From Thermogemmatispora sp. (GTDB taxonomy: Bacteria > Chloroflexota > Ktedonobacteria > Ktedonobacterales > Ktedonobacteraceae): 48,210 nt of DNA. The translations under genes and the position numbers were made by a program. The stretch spans positions 1 to 48,210 of the forward strand of contig NZ_JADGIA010000011.1 in NCBI RefSeq assembly GCF_019683635.1, read 5' to 3'. Shown here one piece after another: positions 16,719-24,825 of this stretch. Under the pieces are notes generated by a model, which was given only the letters and a program-made list of their open reading frames with translations, did not search any database and was not told the DNA's origin. Numbering within the stretch: the first letter of the stretch is position 1; the number at the start of each line of letters is the position of its first letter.

Positions 16719-17792
16719 CTACAAGGCCGGCGGTGGAGCGGTGCTTTCGCGCACCACCAGCATCGGGGCAAGGACATGATTGCGCCCTTCCTGTTCATGT
16801 AGCAGATCGAGCAAAACCTGCATCGCCAGGCGTCCAAGCTCGATACGCGGTTGACGTACCGTGGTTAGTGGAGGAATAATGCAGCTGGCCATCTCAATAT
16901 CATCAAAGCCTACCACGCTTAGCTCATGAGGCACAGCAATACCACGACGGTGGCAGGCCATCAGGATGCCGATGGCCATCATATCATTCTGGCAGAAGAT
17001 GGCAGTTACCCCAGCACTCAACTGAGACAGGAGAGCGCGGCGCCCACAAAGTACGTCTTCCTGGGGAGAAGCCTCCTCCGCAGCCATGATTGTCACCCAT
17101 TCCTCGCGGGGGGCCAGGCCGGCGCTAGCCAGAGCGGCCTGATAACCCTCCAGTCGCTGGCGACAGGAGCGTGGGCGGCTACTCGTGCCCACATAGCCAA
17201 TCGCGCGATGGCCAAGAGCGAGCAGATGCTCAACTGCTAGCCGTGCCCCGAGCAGGTCATCCACCGCTACCGAGTGGAGCAGCTCGTACTGCGACTCAGC
17301 CTGGCTGTTAATGAGGACCGTCGGTACCCGAATCTGGTCAAGCCGCTGCTTATACTCCCCCGTGATGCGCGAAGAAGCCACCAGAATGCCGTCAACACGC
17401 CGACGATGGAAAGTCTCGATCACCGCAATCTCCTGCTCAGGATCGTTATGCGTGGCGCTCAAAAAGACGCTCAGGCCGGCTGAGCGCGCGATCTCCTCGA
17501 CTCCACGCACGACCTCGCTTAGGAAGGGATCAGCAATCGAGGTTACCGCCAGACCAATTGTGCTGGTGCGCCGTGTTTGCAGGCTCTGGGCGATAGCATT
17601 GGGCGTATAGCCCATCTCCAGCGCCAACTGCTGGATGCGCTTCCGCGTTTCTTGGCTGATCAGGGGGCTATCGCGCAAGGCACGCGAAACGGTGGTGTGG
17701 GAGACGCCGGCCACGCGCGCGATATCGGCAATGGAAATCTCATGCGAGCGTCTCGTGCCAGCAATTCGACTCGTGGGAGATGGGCTACTCAC
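16719..17792 (-). CDS. LacI-family regulator, probably of the inositol genes
   Basis: The protein is 357 residues from the preferred start. The helix-turn-helix reads ISIADIARVAGVSHTTVSRAL (about 18-38), followed by a LacI-type effector domain with ASSRITGEY, VGTSSRPRS and VVGFDDIEM typical of the family, and the usual end VVRES. The GTG at 17792 has AGGAGG 12 bases upstream, rather long but visible. An upstream in-frame GTG at 17849 lies inside the operator palindrome and is unlikely. It precedes iolC on the same strand, so control of inositol catabolism is inferred from position; the effector may be a ring-opened inositol intermediate. Confidence 0.88.
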   Translation of the reverse strand: MSSPSPTSRIAGTRRSHEISIADIARVAGVSHTTVSRALRDSPLISQETRKRIQQLALEMGYTPNAIAQSLQTRRTSTIGLAVTSIADPFLSEVVRGVEEIARSAGLSVFLSATHNDPEQEIAVIETFHRRRVDGILVASSRITGEYKQRLDQIRVPTVLINSQAESQYELLHSVAVDDLLGARLAVEHLLALGHRAIGYVGTSSRPRSCRQRLEGYQAALASAGLAPREEWVTIMAAEEASPQEDVLCGRRALLSQLSAGVTAIFCQNDMMAIGILMACHRRGIAVPHELSVVGFDDIEMASCIIPPLTTVRQPRIELGRLAMQVLLDLLHEQEGRNHVLAPMLVVRESTAPPPAL

Positions 17793-17844
17793 CCTGCTTC
17801 TGTTCCTCCTGCTTTCGGATGTCAGCCGTTCTGGTACCGCTGCT

Positions 17845-17893
17845 TGCACACGTGTGCATTAGCAGTATAGTGGATGGCGCGGGTTTGTGTCAA
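17845..17893 (-). promoter_or_regulatory. Promoter and operator of the iol-linked lacI gene
   Basis: On the minus strand TTGACA (17888-17893) and TATACT (17864-17869) are 18 bp apart. Five bases past the -10, at the expected start of transcription, lies the perfect 14-bp palindrome TGCACACGTGTGCA (17845-17858). Its CG centre fits a LacI-family operator and suggests autorepression. Confidence 0.8.
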
Positions 17894-17990
17894 GGGGATT
17901 TACCGCTTTGCTTCGCTGACAGCAGAAGTTGTTCTCCGATAGTGTGCTATGCTGAAAGAGCGAGTTTGGACTCAAGATGAGGGAGAAGCC

Positions 17991-18851
17991 ATGCATGTCT
18001 CTTCGACGGAGGCCAGCAGCATTCTCACGCCGCAGCGCGGGGGATTTTTGGTCGCGCCTCCTTATCCATTCACCCATGCCCTGTCGGCTTATACGGGCTG
18101 TGCCTACGGCCAGACAGCCTGCGGCCAGTACTGCTACGCCCGCTTCTTACCCAACTGGATGACCGCCGGCCTGGGCGCTTCCTGGGGCCTGGCGGTACAG
18201 GTAAAGGAGAACGCCCCTGCTGTGCTGGAGCAGACGCTGCGGCGCATGTCTCCCGAGCGACGTCGCCGCCTGCGTGTTTTTATGAGTACAACCACCGACC
18301 CGTATCAGCCCTTGGAACGGCGCTTTCAGGTCACGCGCCGCTGCCTGGAGGTCTTTGCCTGCTATCCCGACCTTGATCTGCTGGTGGTGCAGACGCGCTC
18401 GCCATTGGTGGGGCGTGACCTCGATCTGCTGCTGCAGATCCCCTACGCCTGGCTCTCAGTGACTATTGAGACGAACGACATGGCCTACCTGCGTCGCCTT
18501 GGGGGCGGGCCCGCGCTGGAAGGCCGCTGGCAGGTGGTACGCCAGGCCAGTCATCTGGGGGTAAAGACGCAGATTACAATTAGTCCTTGCCTGCGTTTTA
18601 CTGATGTCGAGACCTTTGGAGGACAGCTCCTTGAGAGTGGTGCACGTCGTCTGGTAGTGGACACAGTTGAGGGTGACGGTGCAGGCGGTGAGCGCACAGC
18701 TCGCACCCCTTTTGCGCACCAGGAACCGGCCTGGAGGGATACGCAACCTGCGCACATTCTCTATGCGTATCTACAGGCTCATGGAGCGGATCATGGGGTG
18801 GCGGTCGGCTGGGGCGCAAGTGGATTCTGCGGCATCGCTCCGCGCCACTAG
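17991..18851 (+). CDS. Radical SAM protein, spore photoproduct lyase-like group
   Basis: This 286-residue protein resembles stand-alone SPL/Rv2578c-like radical-SAM proteins. It has an early YTGC...YCYAR segment, STTTDPYQPLERR, VVQTRSPLVGRDLDLL and SVTIETND, which mark the TIM-barrel strands. The presumed iron-sulfur ligands are C37, C44 and C48, giving C-x6-C-x3-C in place of the standard C-x3-C-x2-C. The reaction is unknown. The ATG at 17991 is chosen because GAGGGAG lies five bases upstream; an ATG at 17949 is in frame but lacks a site. It is divergent from the lacI gene and precedes the defence-like operon, from which a hairpin and a fresh promoter separate it. Confidence 0.85.
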   Translation: MHVSSTEASSILTPQRGGFLVAPPYPFTHALSAYTGCAYGQTACGQYCYARFLPNWMTAGLGASWGLAVQVKENAPAVLEQTLRRMSPERRRRLRVFMSTTTDPYQPLERRFQVTRRCLEVFACYPDLDLLVVQTRSPLVGRDLDLLLQIPYAWLSVTIETNDMAYLRRLGGGPALEGRWQVVRQASHLGVKTQITISPCLRFTDVETFGGQLLESGARRLVVDTVEGDGAGGERTARTPFAHQEPAWRDTQPAHILYAYLQAHGADHGVAVGWGASGFCGIAPRH

Positions 18852-18875
18852 TTTGTCCCACTTCGCTCCTGCTGT

Positions 18876-18916
18876 GCAGCAGCCAGAAGGATCGTTCTAT
18901 CCTCTCTGGCTGCTGC
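18876..18916 (+). terminator. Strong hairpin after the radical SAM gene
   Basis: A perfect 12-bp stem (GCAGCAGCCAGA 18876-18887, TCTGGCTGCTGC 18905-18916) is extended by AGGAT/ATCCT across a one-base bulge, with a 6-nt loop. No T-tract follows, so it is either a weak terminator or an mRNA 3' end structure. Confidence 0.55.
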
Positions 18917-18945
18917 CTGCGCTGGTCGATGCCAAGCATGGAGGC

Positions 18946-18975
18946 TTGCCCAACAATAGAAGAGCATGATATAAT
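18946..18975 (+). promoter_or_regulatory. Promoter of the NERD-kinase/Dpt-like operon
   Basis: TTGCCC (18946-18951), an 18-bp spacer and TATAAT (18970-18975) preceded by TGA form a strong extended -10 promoter. The leader to the GTG start is about 120 nt. No obvious operator palindrome overlaps it. Confidence 0.75.
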
Positions 18976-19100
18976 CCAACATCCGTTTTGCATCAATATA
19001 CCAACGATGTTCAACTGCAACAAGGGGCTGAGTTCGTGAGGAGTGTTTCCACAGTCTTGTTTCTTGCCTCTCTTTGATCAGGTAGTAAGGAGGCGCTTCT

Positions 19101-22100
19101 GTGGCCGAGTTGATCAGTACAACTACCGCCTTCGCTAGCGAGGGAGAGCAGCGGGCAGCTGCGGTCTTGCGCGAGGGGTTGCCCGCCTCGTGGCTGGTGA
19201 TCTGTAATAAGGTCTTTCCAGCGAAGAATGGGAAATCCTTCGAAATTGATTTTCTAGTAATAGGCCAGCGCTGGATCTTTGTGATCGATGAGAAGTCCTG
19301 GCAGGGTCCTTTGCGCGGCAATGAGGAGTTCTGGACTCGGGCCGACGGCTCGTCAGAGCGGAGCCCGCTGGCCAAGGTCGATTACGTGGCCAAGATTGTA
19401 GCCGGCTCTGCGAAGGAGAGGTTCGCTGCATTGAAGGGAGGCGAGCACTTCGTTCATGGAATTGTGCTGCTCTCTTCTCCCACCGTTCAAGCGATGATCC
19501 ATGATGCACGGGCTTCCAAGGGACTTTTCAGGCTGGACGAGGTGTGCGAGCGTTTGCTGGAGAGGGACGAGCAGGAGGGTAATCCTTCGGTTGGCCAACT
19601 CCATGCGGAGCTGAAACACTGGCTGACAGGCTTGCGCATACGCCCGCCAATACCACGCCACATCGGCGATACGCTCCAGATCGAGGAGGCGGAGCAGGTA
19701 CGCCCGAAGCTCTATCGCTGTCGCGCGGTGGAAAAGATCTCGGGGACCAATCGACCTCGTATCGTTATGCTCTATGAGCTTGATCACGATCCACTGGAGC
19801 AACAGGAGGCCAAGGAATTCTATACGCGCACTTATAAGGCGTTGGAGAAATTGCAGTCCACGGGCCTGGTCTCACAGGCCGAGACGCCTTTCCCTTGGGC
19901 AGATCGGTTTATGGTGGTGCCAATCGTCCCACCCGAAGGCCGCACATTAAGCGCCCTTCCCCTGCCAGAGACGCGCGAGGAATTTTTGCAGGAGCTGCAG
20001 ATCGCCGCCAAGGCCTTTAGAGGACTGGCCCAGATTCATGCCCAGGGTGTTCTCCATCGCGCGTTGACTCCTGCTGCACTCATCGTGCAGTTTACGAAGG
20101 GTCAAGCTCCTCGTGTGCTGTTCAGCGATTTTTATGCGGCACGTGTCGGCGGTATGTCTATTGCAGCAAAGCTGGATAAGACTGCGGTCGATGATCCTTA
20201 CGCTGCCGAGGATGTGCTCATCGGCTACGAGTTTGCGACGCCGCAGACGGATACCTTCAGCCTGGCGCTGGTGATGCTTGAGCGCCTTTCCGGTACCCCC
20301 ATCGCATCAATTCGCCCGACAATCGACGAAAAGCCGCGTCTACCCGATGCTCCCCGCTGGGCTACCTTCCTGGCCCCCGAGCAGTCGATGGCTCTGACGG
20401 AGCTTTTCCGCTCGGTGCTGGTACCCTCTCAGGAGGAGCAGCCTCCCAGCGCTGAGGAGGTGGCGCACTGCCTGGAGGAAATCGTGCGCCAGGTACAACA
20501 GAGGCAGGTCAATGAGTCTCCTCAGACGCTCTTGAATGGTACCTTTGTCGTCCAGCGCCTGCTCGGCCAGGGGTCGATGGCTCGCACTTATCTGGTGAGC
20601 TATCAGGACTTCCCAGGGCTGGGTCCACTGGTGCTGAAGCAGTTCCTGCAGCCGGCTGAGGTCTATGATCATGCAATTCAAGAGTACAAAGCTTTGGACA
20701 ATATAAAGAGCAAGTATTTTCCGACCATCAGGCAGATTTACAAGCCGGAGGAAGATGCTCACATCGCTATGGAGTATATCCCTGGGCCGACGCTGCAGCA
20801 GCTCGAAGAGGAGTTTCCCTGGCCGCTGGAACGCTGGTGGCTCTTTGCTCAGGACCTGCTACGGGCGCTAGATACTTTAGAGGAGCGAGGCATCCTGCAC
20901 CGCGATATCAAGCCCGCTAACATTATTCTGCACGAGGTCGATCACCATCCGGTCCTGATCGATTTCGGCTTTGCGATTCGTCAGGGAGAGGAGCGTAGCC
21001 TGGCCGGTACTCCGCTCTACCTGCCGCCCGAGGCGCTGACTGCGGCCAGTCCGCCAGCCGACAGTGACCGCTACGCAGCGGCGGTGGTCCTTTTCAAGGT
21101 CCTGATCGGCCAGCTTCCGTTCGCCTACGATGAGAGTGGGCGACGCATCCTGCGTGCCGTAGAGGAGCTGCCCATCTCGGATGAGCAGGTGCGGCGTCTG
21201 GCTAGTGTCTTACTGCGCGCTCTTGATCCAGATCCGACACGGCGCCCGGCCAGCGCTCGCCAGTTTTTGGCAGAGTTGGAACAGGCCAGATTGGCTGCAA
21301 TGGTAGCGGTGGAAGAGACAACACCAGCCTTGGAAGGCGGCCAGAAGCAAGAGGAGCAGGTCAATCCTTGGGTGGAGCAAGTGCGCGGTCTCTATCGCCG
21401 AAGTGCCAGCGGCAACGCCGATAACCGCGGCCTGGATAGCGATTTTGTGCGCCGGACTTATGTACCGACAGCGCTTGATCGTGAGTTGCTGCCGCTTGTA
21501 CTGGAACAGCGTCCGCTGGCGCTTTTCCTTTCGGGCAACCCTGGCGATGGCAAGACGGCTTTTCTAGAACAGGTGCGTCAGCAGCTTGTCAAGCAAGGTG
21601 CAAGGCTGGTTCAGGAGCGCTCCGATCAAAGCGGCTGGGAACTGATCTACAATGACCATGTTTTCCGCAGCTGCTACGATGCTTCTGAGGCCCATCGTGG
21701 ACTAAGTGCCGATGAGCAGCTTACACAGAAGCTGGCGGGACTGGAGGGTCCAGAGCGACCGCAGGCAGCTCTGACGGTCTTGGTGGCAATCAATGACGGG
21801 CGCCTGGCCGACTACTTCGAGCGCTATGGTGAGCGCTTTGCCTGGTTGAAAACGCAGCTGCAGCAGGCGCGCCGCAGTCAGTCGTTGCGCGAGCAGGATG
21901 TCTGGCTGGTTGATTTGAAGCGACGCGCTTTTGTCAGCCTTCCTGGCGAGCAAGAGCGCTCTCTCTTCCGGCGCGTACTGGATAGCCTGGTGGCCAAGGA
22001 GCATTGGGCTGTCTGCCGCAACTGTTGCGCCGAGGCCATCTGTCCAATCTACCAAAATGCTCAGATGTTGCGTAAGAACCGTACACAGCAGCGTCTGGAA

Positions 22101-23075
22101 TACCTGTTGCTATTGACTCATCTACGCCATCAACGCCATATCACCATGCGTGATTTGCGCTCCGCCCTGGCCTACTTGATCACCGGTAACTTGAGCTGCC
22201 ACGAGGTGCATGCGGCGCGTCAGAACGAGGATGGCGGGGCGTCTTTGATTGAGCGTTCCTGTTGGCAGAGCGCTTTTGCTCCGGCAGAGATCGACGATGA
22301 GCTGCTGCGCGATCTGCGCGTGCTCGATCCCGCACGTTTTCCTCAACCTCATCTCGACCGCTTCCTACATTTCCATCAGGGACCACAGGATGCGTTGCTG
22401 CGCGCCGAGTTGATGGCTGATGCGAAAGATTTGCCGCGCCAGCGTTTCAGAGAGGAGCGTGATTGGCTGGCAGCCTGGAAACGGCGCCTCTATTTCTATG
22501 GCCCACGCCTGGATGAGGATGGGCAGCCATATCTGCCCGCCGTGCGTTGGCTCGATCTGCTCCCCTATCGCTATGCACTGCTGTATCTCCAGCTGCTGAA
22601 AGGGGAGCAGGAGCAGCTGGAGGAGACACGCCGCAAGCTGGCGCGGGGGATCTTGCGTTCAGATAGAATCAACGCCGATTTGCCGGATGGCCATCTGAGC
22701 GTGGTGGTTCGCGCTTCTGAGGAGCAGCAGCTGATTATTCTGAAGCAGCTCCCGCTGGAAGAGTTCATTCTGGAGCCAGTCGGAACCAGCGATAATGAGG
22801 TGGTCGAGACCTTGCCTGAGTTTCTGGTGCTGCGCCATCGCTCGGGAACACCTCGCCTGGAGATCTCCCTCGATTTGTTTGAGCTGCTGCTGCGCCTGGC
22901 AGATGGTCTGCAACCAGAGGGACCGGAGCTGCAGCCGTTGCTGGAGGATCTGCGCCATTTCAAGCACGCAGTGCTGCTGATGGAGACACGCGATCTGATC
23001 TTGATCGAAAATGGTCGGCGTCTCCATCGTTTGACTCAGCGCGATGGTAAGGTGATCAGGACAGCCATTGCTTGA
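19101..23075 (+). CDS. NERD, pseudokinase, Ser/Thr kinase and DptF-like ATPase fusion
   Basis: This is a 1324-residue four-part protein. Residues 12-130 resemble a NERD nuclease-like domain, with D50 in FEIDFLVI and the D63-E64-K65 cluster. Residues about 200-465 look like a protein kinase with lost catalysis: HRALTP (319-324) replaces HRDxKP and SDF (342-344) replaces DFG. Residues 481-730 are an intact kinase: LGQGSM loop (488-493), K513, HRDIKPAN (600-607), DFG (621-623) and GTPLYLPPE (636-644). After a linker, about 780-1324 has the Walker A GNPGDGKT (812-819), LVAINDG (894-900) and a cysteine cluster C972-x2-CC-x4-C981. This resembles DptF of phosphorothioation-dependent restriction. NERD plus kinase recalls PglW of BREX/Pgl systems. 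The start is a GTG with AAGGAGG seven bases upstream. It probably senses infection and signals within a complex with the next two products. Domain calls are by eye. Confidence 0.85.
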   Translation: MAELISTTTAFASEGEQRAAAVLREGLPASWLVICNKVFPAKNGKSFEIDFLVIGQRWIFVIDEKSWQGPLRGNEEFWTRADGSSERSPLAKVDYVAKIVAGSAKERFAALKGGEHFVHGIVLLSSPTVQAMIHDARASKGLFRLDEVCERLLERDEQEGNPSVGQLHAELKHWLTGLRIRPPIPRHIGDTLQIEEAEQVRPKLYRCRAVEKISGTNRPRIVMLYELDHDPLEQQEAKEFYTRTYKALEKLQSTGLVSQAETPFPWADRFMVVPIVPPEGRTLSALPLPETREEFLQELQIAAKAFRGLAQIHAQGVLHRALTPAALIVQFTKGQAPRVLFSDFYAARVGGMSIAAKLDKTAVDDPYAAEDVLIGYEFATPQTDTFSLALVMLERLSGTPIASIRPTIDEKPRLPDAPRWATFLAPEQSMALTELFRSVLVPSQEEQPPSAEEVAHCLEEIVRQVQQRQVNESPQTLLNGTFVVQRLLGQGSMARTYLVSYQDFPGLGPLVLKQFLQPAEVYDHAIQEYKALDNIKSKYFPTIRQIYKPEEDAHIAMEYIPGPTLQQLEEEFPWPLERWWLFAQDLLRALDTLEERGILHRDIKPANIILHEVDHHPVLIDFGFAIRQGEERSLAGTPLYLPPEALTAASPPADSDRYAAAVVLFKVLIGQLPFAYDESGRRILRAVEELPISDEQVRRLASVLLRALDPDPTRRPASARQFLAELEQARLAAMVAVEETTPALEGGQKQEEQVNPWVEQVRGLYRRSASGNADNRGLDSDFVRRTYVPTALDRELLPLVLEQRPLALFLSGNPGDGKTAFLEQVRQQLVKQGARLVQERSDQSGWELIYNDHVFRSCYDASEAHRGLSADEQLTQKLAGLEGPERPQAALTVLVAINDGRLADYFERYGERFAWLKTQLQQARRSQSLREQDVWLVDLKRRAFVSLPGEQERSLFRRVLDSLVAKEHWAVCRNCCAEAICPIYQNAQMLRKNRTQQRLEYLLLLTHLRHQRHITMRDLRSALAYLITGNLSCHEVHAARQNEDGGASLIERSCWQSAFAPAEIDDELLRDLRVLDPARFPQPHLDRFLHFHQGPQDALLRAELMADAKDLPRQRFREERDWLAAWKRRLYFYGPRLDEDGQPYLPAVRWLDLLPYRYALLYLQLLKGEQEQLEETRRKLARGILRSDRINADLPDGHLSVVVRASEEQQLIILKQLPLEEFILEPVGTSDNEVVETLPEFLVLRHRSGTPRLEISLDLFELLLRLADGLQPEGPELQPLLEDLRHFKHAVLLMETRDLILIENGRRLHRLTQRDGKVIRTAIA

Positions 23076-23096
23076 TCCGCTGGAAGGAGGGCACTC

Positions 23097-24800
23097 GTGA
23101 AGGTTAAGTTGCCGAAGGAACTGCGCGGGGTGCGTTTTCCCCAGATCCTGCCCATTGAGATGAATGACTTCGATATCGATCTGCTTCTGCCCCTCCTCTT
23201 CTTCAGTATTCTGGCAGAAGGCCGGGGACGCGCTCGCATTCCCAACGATCCCCGGGCGATCGACGTCTATATCAATAAGCTGAGCCAGCATCCGGCTGTT
23301 GAGGGTTTCTCTGGCCCCCAGGAGCAACGTTTGCTAGAGCGGCTGGTACGCACGGCATTAATCACGACCGGACAAATCGGACGCAAGCATGAAGACGAGC
23401 AGATCACTTCCATTGTGACCTACAGTCTGCTCTCACATAAGCCCGGCTTTCCCAAGGAAGCGAGTCGTCTGCGCAGCGCCGATCTGTTTCTCTACCAGGC
23501 CCTACGCAGTTACATGGGAAGCAATCAGAAGCTGCGTGAGTTCTTCAAAGAGATTTTCGGTCGCGGCGTCAAGCTTGGCAAGGCCGGCGAGCTAGGTGGG
23601 GAATATGACGGGGTCACTGAGGTGGATACGCTCACTCGTCTCTCGCTGGCCTTTCTCGACGGCTTTGAGAGCGTGCGGCCAGGCTTGAGCCGGGAAAAAA
23701 ATGCGGATCTGGGAGCCTGCCCTGGACTCATTCACCAGCTAGCGGCTGATCTTGTGCAGTACATGTTGGCCTACCAGAAGACCATGCCTCTGCCAGCTTT
23801 TATTCACCATCTTCTGATCCTGATCAACTTTGAGCTGTTTATCTATACCTTAAAGGTCGTCTACGCGGTGAATACCCTGGTCGAGCAACCCGAGAGCTTA
23901 CCCCCGGCGATGCGCCAGCCACTGGAGCCTTCCCCTCCAGCGCTCTATGTGGATTTCACTGGCCAACGCGGCCCCAGTCAAGAGATGGCTCACGCTTGCG
24001 TGCGCCGCGATATCGAAGCCTATCAGAGCTTTCTGTCGGCTAATCTGCTCCTGCGCCAGCTGCACAGCTATGTCGAGCAGCTCCAACGGAATCCTCGCCG
24101 CCGGGTGATTATAGAGCGTGTACTTGGAGACAAGACCACCGGCCCGCTCTACCTGCAAGGGCTCCTGGCGTTGCGAGAACAGGGCGGTATACAGAACGAT
24201 ATTGAGGCCCAGGCCCGTAACGATATCGATAAGATCTATGAGGCGAATCGCGATCCAGAGGACCCGGAAAATCCGCTGGCTACCAAACCTCTGGATGAGC
24301 TGCTTGCCAGCACCGAAAGCGATCTGGATGGTCTGGTGACCTTGTTGAAGGAGAGCCAGCGCGATGCTACTCAACAGTTTGCGAAGTGGTACTGGAGCAC
24401 AGGAGGGCTAACACGCGATGAAGGTCTGCTCAGAGGGCAGCTCAAGTATCGCTCATCCTGGCACTACGCACCGACCAACGATCTGCTAGCGGTCCTGGTG
24501 CAGCTGGCCGCCGCCCGCCTGAGCGGCAGTGAAGATGGAGGCCAGAGCGATCAAGGACTCATGCCTATCCGCCTGCAGGATTTCCTGCGCTTCCTCGACG
24601 AGCGCTTTGGCCTGCTGGTTGACCGTCCGCCGGCTCCCTTTGTGGGCGCCGAGTACATCGCCGCAGCTCAGGAAAATCTGCGGGCCATGCTGCGCCGCCT
24701 GCGCCAGATGGGCATCTTCCGCGACCTCTCTGACGACTTTACGGTGCAACGCCTGCACCCACCGTATGCCGCTACATCTATGCTACTCAGCCACTACTAA
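23097..24800 (+). CDS. DptG-like middle subunit of the restriction-like complex
   Basis: This 567-residue protein starts at GTG 23097 with GGAAGGAGGG just upstream, 21 bases after the previous stop, so it is co-transcribed. No enzymatic motif, signal peptide or membrane helix is evident. It looks largely helical, and ends with a segment (FVGAEYIAAAQ... followed by RQMGIFRDLSDDF, about 510-555) like a winged-helix or adaptor element. Its size and place between a DptF-like and a DptH-like gene suggest DptG, the bridging subunit of DndFGH/DptFGH complexes. Sequence evidence for DptG itself is weaker than that for its neighbours, and an unrelated scaffold is possible. Confidence 0.75.
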   Translation: MKVKLPKELRGVRFPQILPIEMNDFDIDLLLPLLFFSILAEGRGRARIPNDPRAIDVYINKLSQHPAVEGFSGPQEQRLLERLVRTALITTGQIGRKHEDEQITSIVTYSLLSHKPGFPKEASRLRSADLFLYQALRSYMGSNQKLREFFKEIFGRGVKLGKAGELGGEYDGVTEVDTLTRLSLAFLDGFESVRPGLSREKNADLGACPGLIHQLAADLVQYMLAYQKTMPLPAFIHHLLILINFELFIYTLKVVYAVNTLVEQPESLPPAMRQPLEPSPPALYVDFTGQRGPSQEMAHACVRRDIEAYQSFLSANLLLRQLHSYVEQLQRNPRRRVIIERVLGDKTTGPLYLQGLLALREQGGIQNDIEAQARNDIDKIYEANRDPEDPENPLATKPLDELLASTESDLDGLVTLLKESQRDATQQFAKWYWSTGGLTRDEGLLRGQLKYRSSWHYAPTNDLLAVLVQLAAARLSGSEDGGQSDQGLMPIRLQDFLRFLDERFGLLVDRPPAPFVGAEYIAAAQENLRAMLRRLRQMGIFRDLSDDFTVQRLHPPYAATSMLLSHY

Positions 24801-24825
24801 GCGTTGAGCCTGGAAAGGGTCTATC

